From JAHRAH01 sp051009015 (GTDB lineage: Bacteria > Pseudomonadota > Gammaproteobacteria > Tethybacterales > Persebacteraceae), in NCBI GenBank assembly GCA_051009015.1, contig JBPCWZ010000086.1:1-18674 (forward strand): a DNA stretch of 18,674 nt. The letters run 5' to 3'. The position numbers were made by a program, and so were the translations under genes. Below the pieces are notes generated by a model, which did no database searches, had not been told where the DNA came from, and saw only the letters and a program-made list of their open reading frames with translations. This document shows, piece after piece, positions 7,152 through 14,516 of the stretch (within the stretch, counting starts at the first letter, position 1; each line of letters starts with the position of its first letter).

Positions 7152-9359
7152 ATGACAATACGAGAAAAATCCGGAATGCCCGTTCGCGGGCGTCAATGGC
7201 GTCCGGTCGCTTGCGCTTTCGCCCTTGCCACTTTGGCGGCGGCGATGGTAGCGGGCGGCGCGGAGAAACCGGCGGGCATTCCGGCGGCGCAATCGCAAAG
7301 CGCGGCAAGCCCCGCCGCCGCCTTCACCCTGACCGACTATCACCTCTGGCGCGACAACATCGCCCAACCGGCAAATGACTCCGTCATAAATGACTCCGTC
7401 ATTCCCGCATCTTTGTCAAATGACAACTTGCGCGAAAGCGCAAACGGCGGCGAAGCCGCCGCATTTGACAAACCCCTGAGCGCGCAAAGCGCACTCGTGC
7501 ACAACACAGCGGCAAACAACGGCATTTTGCGCACCTTCCTGATAGACACCGCCAACACCGGCGGCGGCGATGCCTTTGCCAACTTCTACCAAAACGCACA
7601 AATCAACCTGTTTTCATCTTTGGAAGACCATCTGGCGCGGCGCGGCGAACAGGCACTGCTTACAAACTTCTCCGCCATCAAAAAAGCCCAGATTAACCTG
7701 CAAACCGAACTCGGCAACAGAAAAGCAAACCTCGGCATAAACATCATCGGCGCGCTCGCCGCGAATGAAACAAACGCCATCGGCTGGCAAATCCGCGCTT
7801 ATGGCACGGAAGACAGCGGCAAGGGTTTCAACACCGGCTTGTTCCTCCGCCACAAAACCGCCGAAGAATCCATCATCGGCATAAACGCCTTTTTGGATTA
7901 CGAAAGAGTGGAATTAAACAACCAGCCGTTCAACTTCCTCCGCTATTCCATCGGCGGCGAAGTCCGTCATGAATTGGCATCTTTCGCGGCAAACTACTAC
8001 CTGCCGATATCAAGCGACAAAGGCGGCGTCAATAACGCCACCTATTTCACCCGCGAGGGCTATGACGGCAAAGTCCGCATTGCAATTCCCAAGGTAAGTT
8101 TTCTGCAAGCGGCGGTGGACTATTACAACTTTGAAGGCAAAGGCACGGCGGCGGAACAAAAAGGCATTCGCTACGGCGCGGAGGCGCATTTTTTGCCGGG
8201 CTTGCGCGTGGGCATTCTTTACGACAAGGAAGACAAACAACTGGGCGGCGAGATATCCTACGCCCACACCATTGGCGAATCCCCCCAATCGCAACATTCC
8301 GCCGATGCGGCGCCGTTTGCTCCGGATTTTTTCGCCCCCGTATGGCGCGAGCATTCGCAGCGCATAGCGGAGAACAGCGGCGCTATCGTCATCAACACAA
8401 CTTTCTTCTCCGATGCCATCAATCCCGCCACGGTGGCGGTTTTGGCGGCGGGCGTTGGCGATTTGGCGGCGGGAGTGGATTATTCTTTTGCCGCATCGGG
8501 TCCCAACTTCACGCTATCGTCCAATATATTGCTGTTTCGCTTTCCCCAGCAGGTCAATCAAAGGGCGTATCAGGGCGATATGGCAACGGTCGTCGCCAGC
8601 GACAACAACGGCGAATCCCCGTTGTTAACCATGTTTTTCAGGATAACGGCGATACCGCCGATGACAGCAAGATTTAATTACGAAAGTCGCGGTTTTGTCT
8701 CCGGTGCCGGCGAAACCCGGGTATCAGTCGGCAATGTCCATCGCGTTTTCGGCGGCTTGCCTCCCTACAACTACGAGTTAGTGGCGGGTGCCGGTTCGCA
8801 AGTTTTCAACATCACCGCCACCAATTCGGTAGTAGCGGTTATCCCCGCGGGCAATCCGGTTCCGGCGACATTTCCGCCCACGACGCGCCCCACACCGGGA
8901 ACGATAAGGATAAATGACTCATCGCCGCTAACGCCGCCGATTGAAGTGGCATTTGCGGTTGACGCTTCCTCCCCCATCAGCGTGAGCGTTGAATACAGAC
9001 ACAACGCGCCTTATACGGTTGGCGCGAACTATTTTGGTACTGATCCCATTTACATCCATACTTCCGGCGGCAGACCGGTAAGCGGCGAGGGTGACCGGTT
9101 AAGAGATGGTTACTATGTGACTTACGACTTTATAAACCGTAATTACAGGACCTTCATTGATTTTATTCTCCGGAATCAAGGCCGTCCCCACGGCATAGGG
9201 TCGTTTAGAAACAATGTGCTTACTGCGGGCACGATAACCCTCTTCGTGCGGGTAGACGACGACAGCAACATAGGCGGCAGAAACGCAGTCCAACCCGACG
9301 ACCTAACCCCCCCAGTCCAAATAACAGCCCTGCTAACAGTAGTAGCCGCCCAACCATAA
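7152..9359 (+). CDS. Inverse autotransporter (intimin/invasin-type) surface protein
   Basis: A 735-residue outer-membrane protein. A signal peptide with a long basic n-region and an alanine-rich core spans residues 1-37 or so. A low-complexity linker follows, then an inverse-autotransporter beta-domain at about residues 125-375. Signature text includes FYQNAQINLFSSLEDHL, KKAQINLQTELG, GINAFLDYE, RYSIGGEVRHEL, ANYYLPIS and GIRYGAEAHFLPGLRVGI. The C-terminal ~330 residues would be the exported passenger. They look like two or three beta-rich immunoglobulin or cadherin-like modules (GGLPPYNYELVAG, FNITAT, DDDSNIGG), shorter and more divergent than intimin Big domains. No LysM domain and no C-terminal lectin cap are seen. 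A role in adhesion or surface contact is inferred from the family. It has its own strong promoter and no operon partner. Confidence 0.85.
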   Translation: MTIREKSGMPVRGRQWRPVACAFALATLAAAMVAGGAEKPAGIPAAQSQSAASPAAAFTLTDYHLWRDNIAQPANDSVINDSVIPASLSNDNLRESANGGEAAAFDKPLSAQSALVHNTAANNGILRTFLIDTANTGGGDAFANFYQNAQINLFSSLEDHLARRGEQALLTNFSAIKKAQINLQTELGNRKANLGINIIGALAANETNAIGWQIRAYGTEDSGKGFNTGLFLRHKTAEESIIGINAFLDYERVELNNQPFNFLRYSIGGEVRHELASFAANYYLPISSDKGGVNNATYFTREGYDGKVRIAIPKVSFLQAAVDYYNFEGKGTAAEQKGIRYGAEAHFLPGLRVGILYDKEDKQLGGEISYAHTIGESPQSQHSADAAPFAPDFFAPVWREHSQRIAENSGAIVINTTFFSDAINPATVAVLAAGVGDLAAGVDYSFAASGPNFTLSSNILLFRFPQQVNQRAYQGDMATVVASDNNGESPLLTMFFRITAIPPMTARFNYESRGFVSGAGETRVSVGNVHRVFGGLPPYNYELVAGAGSQVFNITATNSVVAVIPAGNPVPATFPPTTRPTPGTIRINDSSPLTPPIEVAFAVDASSPISVSVEYRHNAPYTVGANYFGTDPIYIHTSGGRPVSGEGDRLRDGYYVTYDFINRNYRTFIDFILRNQGRPHGIGSFRNNVLTAGTITLFVRVDDDSNIGGRNAVQPDDLTPPVQITALLTVVAAQP
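7373..7402 (+). repeat. 15-bp tandem duplication inside the autotransporter gene
   Basis: aaatgactccgtcat occurs twice head to tail (7373-7387 and 7388-7402), encoding NDSVI-NDSVI in the linker. The second copy runs into tcattcccgc, the core of the dispersed REP-like repeat. The duplication is in frame and lies outside the beta-domain. Confidence 0.9.
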
Positions 9360-9500
9360 CCCCCCCGTCATTCCCGCAAAAGCGCGCCCTGCATTATTTT
9401 TTTGTCCGCCCTCGCCAAAAAAACAAAGTTTTTCCGTAAAATCGGAGCAATTTTGTGGTTAAATAGCGGATACACAAACGCACCCAAAAGGTGTTAATCC
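9360..9500. other. Gene-free stretch downstream of the inverse autotransporter
   Basis: This is the left part of the 670-bp gap between convergent genes. It holds a degenerate REP half (gtcattcccgcaaaagcgc, 9367-9385), a T-run at 9400-9406 and a small ccg...cgg inverted repeat near 9435. No clear intrinsic terminator or gene is recognised. Short reading frames here start inside repeats and lack family resemblance. Confidence 0.5.
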
Positions 9501-9555
9501 CCCCGGGGTCCATACTAACGCGAGTTGGTGTGCACGCTGGGGTCTTTCTTTTTTT
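9501..9555 (+). other. GNRA-capped hairpin between direct repeats, followed by a T-run
   Basis: catactaac (9511-9519) pairs with gttggtgtg (9524-9532). The nine pairs include two G-U pairs if read as plus-strand RNA, and the loop is the GNRA tetraloop gcga. Identical ggggtc copies flank it (9505-9510 and 9539-9544). A palindromic ccccgggg (9501-9508) precedes it, and TTTCTTTTTTT (9545-9555) follows. It may be a terminator for the autotransporter gene or a small structured RNA; I do not recognise a known family. Confidence 0.45.
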
Positions 9556-9579
9556 GAGCAGTGAACAAACCGCCGCCCG

Positions 9580-9664
9580 TGTCATTCCCGCCCCTTCCCG
9601 TCATTCCCGCGAAAGCGGGAATCCACCGCCGCAAAGCGGCGCATTATTAAAGCCCTGTAAGGGC
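9580..9664. repeat. REP-like hairpins, first part of the 9.6-10.0 kb island
   Basis: A truncated gtcattcccg is followed by a full attcccgc/gcgggaat stem (9603-9622, loop gaaa). Next come gccgc/gcggc (9628-9640, loop aaa) and gccct/agggc (9652-9664, loop gta). These are three perfect hairpins in 62 bp. Confidence 0.85.
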
Positions 9665-9666
9665 GC

Positions 9667-9695
9667 CATTCTTTTCGCCAAAGGCGAAAAGAATG
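9667..9695. repeat. 13-bp perfect hairpin
   Basis: cattcttttcgcc (9667-9679) and ggcgaaaagaatg (9683-9695) are exact inverted copies around an aaa loop. This is the longest perfect stem in the window. A related but different 11-bp stem, cattcttttgc/gcaaaagaatg, is at 9887-9912. Confidence 0.9.
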
Positions 9696-9698
9696 CAT

Positions 9699-9760
9699 AG
9701 CACGGGGCAACGCCCCGTGAGTCGGCATTTCAATTAATCAAGCCCTGTAAGGGCGACCCC
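9699..9760. repeat. Palindromic repeat unit, full copy matching 1-60
   Basis: cacggggc/gccccgtg (9701-9719, loop aac) and gccct/agggc (9742-9754, loop gta) are joined by gagtcggcatt and an AT-rich spacer. Order, spacing and text correspond to the unit at 1-60. Confidence 0.88.
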
Positions 9761-9778
9761 GTCAATTGGTATCGGTAT

Positions 9779-9826
9779 TTTTGCCGGGCTTTGCCCTGCA
9801 AAAGAACGGGACGCCCTTACAGGGCT
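9779..9826. repeat. Palindromic repeat matching 140-187
   Basis: The segment has gggc-ttt-gccc (9786-9796) and gccct-tac-agggc (9813-9825), with a caaaagaacggg stretch between them. It closely matches the copy at 140-187. The inner caaaagaa word also appears in the hairpin arms at 9887-9912. Confidence 0.85.
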
Positions 9827-9847
9827 ATATTCATAATAATGCCGATT

Positions 9848-9881
9848 CACAGGGCGGCGCGCTTTCGCGCTTTGCCCTGTG
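9848..9881. repeat. Nested hairpin
   Basis: An outer stem cacagggc (9848-9855) and gccctgtg (9874-9881) encloses an inner gcgcg/cgcgc stem (9857-9870, loop cttt). It belongs to the same hairpin island. Confidence 0.85.
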
Positions 9882-9886
9882 CTAAG

Positions 9887-9955
9887 CATTCTTTTGCCAT
9901 CGCAAAAGAATGGCGCCCTTACAGGGCTTTTATAACGCGCCGCTTTGCGGCGATG
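9887..9955. repeat. Three consecutive hairpins
   Basis: cattcttttgc/gcaaaagaatg is an 11-bp stem (9887-9912, loop catc). gccct/agggc follows (9915-9927, loop tac), then cgccgc/gcggcg (9938-9952, loop ttt). They are almost contiguous. Confidence 0.88.
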
Positions 9956-9962
9956 ATTTGGG

Positions 9963-10015
9963 AGATTCCCGCTTGCGCGGGAATGACGGAAAAAAGGGAA
10001 TGACGAAAGGGGCGG
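9963..10015. repeat. REP-like hairpin plus degenerate half unit, 3' edge of island
   Basis: attcccgc/gcgggaat (9965-9984, loop ttgc) is followed by gacgg and then gggaatgacgaaagg. This is the same composite seen before ppsA at 1008-1053. It lies 18 bp from the 3' end of the convergent phosphodiesterase gene. Confidence 0.85.
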
Positions 10016-10032
10016 GAGTTATGAAAATCCCT

Positions 10033-10794
10033 TTACAGATAAAACACCCGCCCCGCTTTCAATATTTCGGCGCGTTTGCCGAAATGCGCGCGGATTTGCG
10101 CGCAAACTTTGGCATAATAGCGCGGCTTGATATGGCAGCACAATAACTTCCAACTTTGCGGCAGGCGCGCGACAAGTTCGGCGAGCATCGCCGGAGTCAA
10201 ATGCCCCGAATCAATGGCGACTTTTTCCATTTCATCGGGGAAGGAAGTTTCTATTACCATGCGGCGGATGCGCCGTTTTCTTGCCAGCCACTTCCACACT
10301 GCTTCATCGGCTTTGCCCAGGTCGGTCATTATCGGCAGCGTCTCCCGCTCGCCATGCAGACAAAAGCCCAAAGTCGGCACCGTATGCACAACCGGAAAAG
10401 GCGACAACTTCACCCCGCCGACCGTCATCGGCGAAAGCATTTTGCCTATCGGAAAAAACTGTATCATCGGCTTGCCATTAATAACAATCCGCTCCATATC
10501 GGGCCAGATGGCATTATTAAAAATGCCCGCGCGCAGCGCATCCGCCGTTTCGCTCTGGCAATAAACGCGCAATGACCCCGCATCCGCGCCGCGGTTGTCG
10601 GCAAGAAAACACAATGCCGCCGTGTGGTCCAGATGACTGTGCGACAAGACAATGTCGTTTATCGCGTTTTGCGGCGGCAAGCCGAATGCGCCGGTGCCGG
10701 CATCCAGCAAAACGCGGTCATTAATTAAGACGGCGGTGGTGTCGTAGCCGGATGCCACACCGCCGCTTGCGCCGAGTATTTTTACTTTCATCAT
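10033..10794 (-). CDS. Class II 3',5'-cyclic-nucleotide phosphodiesterase, metallo-beta-lactamase fold
   Basis: A 253-residue enzyme expected to hydrolyse cAMP or cGMP to the 5'-monophosphate. The class II phosphodiesterase signature HSHLDHTAAL is at residues 52-61 (metal ligands H52, H54, D56, H57). Further candidate ligands are H137 (VVHTVP), D158 (MTDLG), H198 (SGHLT) and H221 (CCHIKP). The N-terminus KVKILGASGG opens directly into the fold with no signal peptide, so the enzyme should be cytoplasmic. That differs from the periplasmic CpdP type. The upstream cyclase gene ends 2 bp before this ATG, so the two are co-transcribed and probably coupled. This placement supports a true cyclic-nucleotide role over a generic hydrolase. 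ATG 10791 is an equally possible start. Confidence 0.88.
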   Translation of the reverse strand: MMKVKILGASGGVASGYDTTAVLINDRVLLDAGTGAFGLPPQNAINDIVLSHSHLDHTAALCFLADNRGADAGSLRVYCQSETADALRAGIFNNAIWPDMERIVINGKPMIQFFPIGKMLSPMTVGGVKLSPFPVVHTVPTLGFCLHGERETLPIMTDLGKADEAVWKWLARKRRIRRMVIETSFPDEMEKVAIDSGHLTPAMLAELVARLPQSWKLLCCHIKPRYYAKVCAQIRAHFGKRAEILKAGRVFYL

Positions 10795-10796
10795 CG

Positions 10797-13154
10797 TTAT
10801 TTGTTGTCAAAGGTGGTAACGCCGTCCCAATGACGGGGCGACGATTTTAACAGGGAGTTTATCCTTTTGCCGTAAAAAATACTCAGCGCATCTTCGGGCA
10901 TGGCGCGCTCGTATTCGTGCAGCAAATCCAGCGCCAGCGAAAAATCGCCGCCTTCGTAAGCGGCGCGCATTTTGCCGAAAACGGCAAGCGCGCTAACGAC
11001 GGTATCCGGCACATCGCCCCTTCGCCCCACCGGCTCGTATATCATAATCGCCTGTTCGCGCCCCTTGACGCGCACTTTGTCAACGGCGCGAAAGACAAAA
11101 GCATCGCCGCACTGCTCTTTGGTGCTTTCGGTCGCCAGTATCGGCACGCCGTAATGTTTTGTCAGACCTTCGGCGCGCGATGAGACATTGACAGTATCGC
11201 CGACCGCCGTGTAGGCGATGCGAAACTCCGAGCCCATATTGCCGACATTGACAACGCCGGTGCTAATGCCGATGCCAAGGCGCATCGGGCTGCGCCCGGC
11301 TTTTTCTTCGGCATCCGACAACTCCATAATGGCGCGGCGCAAGCCGAGCGCCGCCGATACTGCGTTTTTGGCGTGATTTTTGTCGGCGAGCGGCGCATTC
11401 CAAAAAGCCATTACCGCATCGCCGATAAACTTGTCGACCGTGCCGCCGTTTTGATATATCACCCGCGTTTGCGCCGTCAGCATTTTGTTCATCAAAGACG
11501 CCAACTCTTTCGGCGTCAGTTTTTCGGCGATGGTGGTGAAGTTGCGTATGTCGGAAAACAAAACCGACACCTCGCGGCTTTCGCTTTCCATGTTGACCGC
11601 CTTGTCCATCTGCTTCGCCAACTCCGGCGGCACATACTGGCTGAAAGTGCTTCGCAATCTCCTCCCCTTGACGGATTCAAAAACAAAATACGACAGAATA
11701 TTTACCACCGCCATCCCGCCAAAAACAATCATCAGCGGCGCCATGCGAAACACTTCGCCATATTCCTGCCACTGCTGCAAAACAAAATACCCTCCCCCGC
11801 CAGCCAAACCGCCCGCCAGCAAAAAAGACAACACGGGACCGGCAAAAACCGACGCCACAGCCAGCACCGCCGCCGCCAGCGCAAGCAATGCCAACTCGGT
11901 CAGGCGCGTTGATTGTTTGCGAAACAAAGTATCGCCGCGCCGCGCCGCATCAACCTGCCATGCGACAATCTCGGCAAGCGGCATCCGGGCATTGACCGCA
12001 GTCGGATATACACTGCGCGGCAAACCGGCGGAAGAGCCGATAATGGCAAGTTTGCCGTCCAGATATTCCTTCGGCGCATCGCCCCGGATGACGTCGCCGG
12101 CGGGAATATAACGAAAAGCCGCGCTTTCGTAGGCGTCAAAATTCAACTGCCCGCCGGTATTGCCAAAACGAAGCAGCATTGTCGCATCGGCGTCAATTTC
12201 AAAAGTATAACGATTCGTCCGCAACCTTTCCGCTTTGCCATGCACATCCTGATGCAAAACCAAAGGCGACCCTTTGCCGACAACCAAGCCGTAAGTCGCC
12301 TCGCGGGACATGTCTTCATGCAAAACCAAAGATGCTTCGCCGGCATTGTCATGGCGCATTAGCGCAATTGCAAGCGATTCATAACGCGCGCCTTCGTGCA
12401 AAACAACCGCCGGAGCGCGGCGGACAATGCCGTCTATCTTGTCAACTTCAACATTAAGATGACCGCCGCCGGCTGCGGAATCATTCAGTTGCGCAATGTT
12501 GCCGTCATAACCGCTCATGCGCAAAAACCCGCCCGTCGCCCATCTCGCCCTTGACCCGTCCATCGGCAAAGGCGGATTGCTCGGCGCGTATAATCTGCTC
12601 GCAACCGGCAGCGATGCTTCGGCATGCCCGCCGCCGTCAAAGGCATAACCCAAAAGCACCGCCCGCCCGCGCAGCGATTCGGCAAACAATGCATCATAAT
12701 CAAACTGCCCGGCGATAGTATCCAGCCGCATGGTAAGTTGTTGCCGCGCTTTTTTGCCAATGTCGCCTTCCGCCAGCAACTCGTCCCTGACCGACCCCAG
12801 CGCGACAACCGCATCATCGTTTTCCAGCGGGAAGGGAAAAGTAAAACCGGCAGCCCGCACATTGTAATAATCAAAAAGTTGCCGCGTCATATCTCCCAGC
12901 GTATCGCGCCGCCACGGCCATCCGCCCAAAGCGCGCAAACTGCCGCTGTCTATGTCAATGATGACGATATCATCATTTTTGCGCCGCGCCGACTCGGCAT
13001 CGCGCAAGATGCGCCAATCAAAAGTAATCTTTTCCAGCCGGTCAACCAAGCCCGCCGTGTGCTCGCCATAATCCGCACTCGCCGCCACAAACATCGCGGC
13101 GACCAGAAAGTTGAAAAGCAAGTGATCGGTTATGCCTTTGTATTTTGCCAGCAT
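10797..13154 (-). CDS. CHASE2-domain membrane adenylate/guanylate cyclase
   Basis: A 785-residue class III nucleotide cyclase with an extracytoplasmic sensor. One membrane helix (about residues 11-27) leads into a CHASE2 region (about 35-410, with DDIVIIDIDSGSLRALGGWPW). Three close hydrophobic segments follow (about 419-437, 441-458, 471-493), then the cyclase homology domain (about 525-705). Catalytic residues are present: metal-binding D535 (LFSDIRNF) and D579 (FIGDA), purine-site K575, and transition-state N656 and R660 (VNVSSR). The position usually holding the adenine-reading Asp is Thr649, as in CyaC-like class IIIb enzymes, so cAMP is the likelier product. A short helical, TPR-like tail follows. 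It starts 30 bp after glmM and is followed by a phosphodiesterase. The sensed signal is unknown. Confidence 0.93.
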   Translation of the reverse strand: MLAKYKGITDHLLFNFLVAAMFVAASADYGEHTAGLVDRLEKITFDWRILRDAESARRKNDDIVIIDIDSGSLRALGGWPWRRDTLGDMTRQLFDYYNVRAAGFTFPFPLENDDAVVALGSVRDELLAEGDIGKKARQQLTMRLDTIAGQFDYDALFAESLRGRAVLLGYAFDGGGHAEASLPVASRLYAPSNPPLPMDGSRARWATGGFLRMSGYDGNIAQLNDSAAGGGHLNVEVDKIDGIVRRAPAVVLHEGARYESLAIALMRHDNAGEASLVLHEDMSREATYGLVVGKGSPLVLHQDVHGKAERLRTNRYTFEIDADATMLLRFGNTGGQLNFDAYESAAFRYIPAGDVIRGDAPKEYLDGKLAIIGSSAGLPRSVYPTAVNARMPLAEIVAWQVDAARRGDTLFRKQSTRLTELALLALAAAVLAVASVFAGPVLSFLLAGGLAGGGGYFVLQQWQEYGEVFRMAPLMIVFGGMAVVNILSYFVFESVKGRRLRSTFSQYVPPELAKQMDKAVNMESESREVSVLFSDIRNFTTIAEKLTPKELASLMNKMLTAQTRVIYQNGGTVDKFIGDAVMAFWNAPLADKNHAKNAVSAALGLRRAIMELSDAEEKAGRSPMRLGIGISTGVVNVGNMGSEFRIAYTAVGDTVNVSSRAEGLTKHYGVPILATESTKEQCGDAFVFRAVDKVRVKGREQAIMIYEPVGRRGDVPDTVVSALAVFGKMRAAYEGGDFSLALDLLHEYERAMPEDALSIFYGKRINSLLKSSPRHWDGVTTFDNK

Positions 13155-13184
13155 TTTTTTCGCCGTATATTCCGCCGCGTTATT

Positions 13185-14516
13185 CTACCGCCCGATATGA
13201 CCGATTTGCCCGGACAACGCATCCGCCGCCGCTTTCGCCGCCGATGCGCGGCGCGCTTCGGTCATAATGCGCACGACATCTTCGGTTCCCGAAAGACGGA
13301 CGACAACCCGCCCGCCGTCGCCCAAACCTGCAAGCACTTCCGGCTTTGCCTTTTTCAGTATCATCATCGCCCGCTTGCGGTCTTTGACTTTTATATCGCG
13401 GCGGCTTTGCGGCATCGGGCGATAATCGCGCAGCATTTCCGACAATGGTTTGTCCGCCGCCGCCGCCGCCAAAACACGCAAGGCGGTTATCAAACCATCG
13501 CCGGTATTATGCACCTGCGGCAGGATAATATGCCCTGCCGGCTCGCCCCCCAACTGCCAGCGAAAACGGCGCAAGGCGGCAATGACATGCTTATCGCCGA
13601 CATCGCAGCGAAAGAAACCAATGCCGCGCCGCCGCACATATTCTTCCAATGCGCCATTTGACAACACCGTGCCAACAACGCCATCAACTTGTTGTTTTTT
13701 CGTCAGCATATCATTCAGCAACAAATACAACAACGCATCGCCATCGTGTATTTTGCCTTTTTCGTCCATCAATATCAGCCGGTCGCCGTCGCCGTCCAAA
13801 GCCAAACCTGCGGCGGCGCCGTGTTTGCGCACCAAAGCCGCCGCCGCCGCCGGTGCCATCGCCCCGCATTGTTTGTTGATATTAAACCCGTCCGGCTTGT
13901 CGCCAACGGCTATCACTTCCGCGCCAAGTTCGTGCAAGACCGGAGGGGCGACATGATATGCCGCGCCGTTGGCACAATCAACAACAACGCGCAAACCGCG
14001 CAAGTTCAAATGCGGGGGGAAAGCGCGCTTGCAAAACTCAATATAACGCCCCGCGGCATCCGGCAATCTTTCCGCGTGCCCCGGCTCGCCGTCAAAAGCC
14101 AGCGGCGCGGTGTTTGTCATTTGCCGTTCTATCTCGCGCTCGGCATCCGCCGCTATCTTTGCGCCGTCGCCGCCGAAAAACTTAATACCATTGTCATCGT
14201 GCGGGTTGTGCGATGCGCTGATGACAACTCCGGCGTCAAGGCGCAAAGTTTGCGTCAGATACGACACCGCCGAAGTCGGCAAAGGACCGGTCAGAAAAGT
14301 TTTCACACCGGCGGCGGCAAAGCCGGCTTCCAATGCCGCTTCAATCATATAGCCCGAGCGGCGCGTATCCTTGCCGATGAGAACGCCCGCCCCGCCCCCG
14401 GCAGCCAAAACCCTGCCGGAGACAAAACCCAAACGCACCAGAATATCCGGCGTCATCGGCGCAATGCCGACTTTGCCGCGGATGCCGTCCGTGCCGAAGT
14501 ATCTTTTAGTTGCCAT
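13185..14516 (-). CDS. glmM: Phosphoglucosamine mutase
   Basis: Interconverts glucosamine-6-phosphate and glucosamine-1-phosphate on the way to UDP-GlcNAc for peptidoglycan and lipid A. The 443 residues begin with the family-typical RYFGTDGIRG, which places the start at ATG 14516. The phosphoserine loop ISASHNPHDDNGIKFFG has S102, the same number as in E. coli GlmM. The metal loop is D241-G-D243-G-D245. The sugar loop reads GGEPAGHII (E325) and the phosphate-binding loop RLSGTED. Both loops deviate slightly from commoner forms such as GENSGH and RPSGTEP. The start lies 11 bp inside folP, the usual folP-glmM order in Gammaproteobacteria. Confidence 0.96.
   Translation of the reverse strand: MATKRYFGTDGIRGKVGIAPMTPDILVRLGFVSGRVLAAGGGAGVLIGKDTRRSGYMIEAALEAGFAAAGVKTFLTGPLPTSAVSYLTQTLRLDAGVVISASHNPHDDNGIKFFGGDGAKIAADAEREIERQMTNTAPLAFDGEPGHAERLPDAAGRYIEFCKRAFPPHLNLRGLRVVVDCANGAAYHVAPPVLHELGAEVIAVGDKPDGFNINKQCGAMAPAAAAALVRKHGAAAGLALDGDGDRLILMDEKGKIHDGDALLYLLLNDMLTKKQQVDGVVGTVLSNGALEEYVRRRGIGFFRCDVGDKHVIAALRRFRWQLGGEPAGHIILPQVHNTGDGLITALRVLAAAAADKPLSEMLRDYRPMPQSRRDIKVKDRKRAMMILKKAKPEVLAGLGDGGRVVVRLSGTEDVVRIMTEARRASAAKAAADALSGQIGHIGR

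Noticed and set aside
9491..9544. Integron attC site or tRNA-like fold
   Set aside because: The GTTRRRY/RYYYAAC core boxes do not match, and no cloverleaf or anticodon stem can be drawn.
9394..9585. 63-residue minus-strand open frame across the GNRA hairpin
   Set aside because: The start codon comes from a REP-like repeat and the body reads through the hairpin and T-run. No family resemblance or ribosome-binding site.
9491..10003. Short plus-strand frames through the hairpin island
   Set aside because: Peptides such as RHSRESGNPPP and CKGAILFAKGEK are translations of the repeats and not a protein family.
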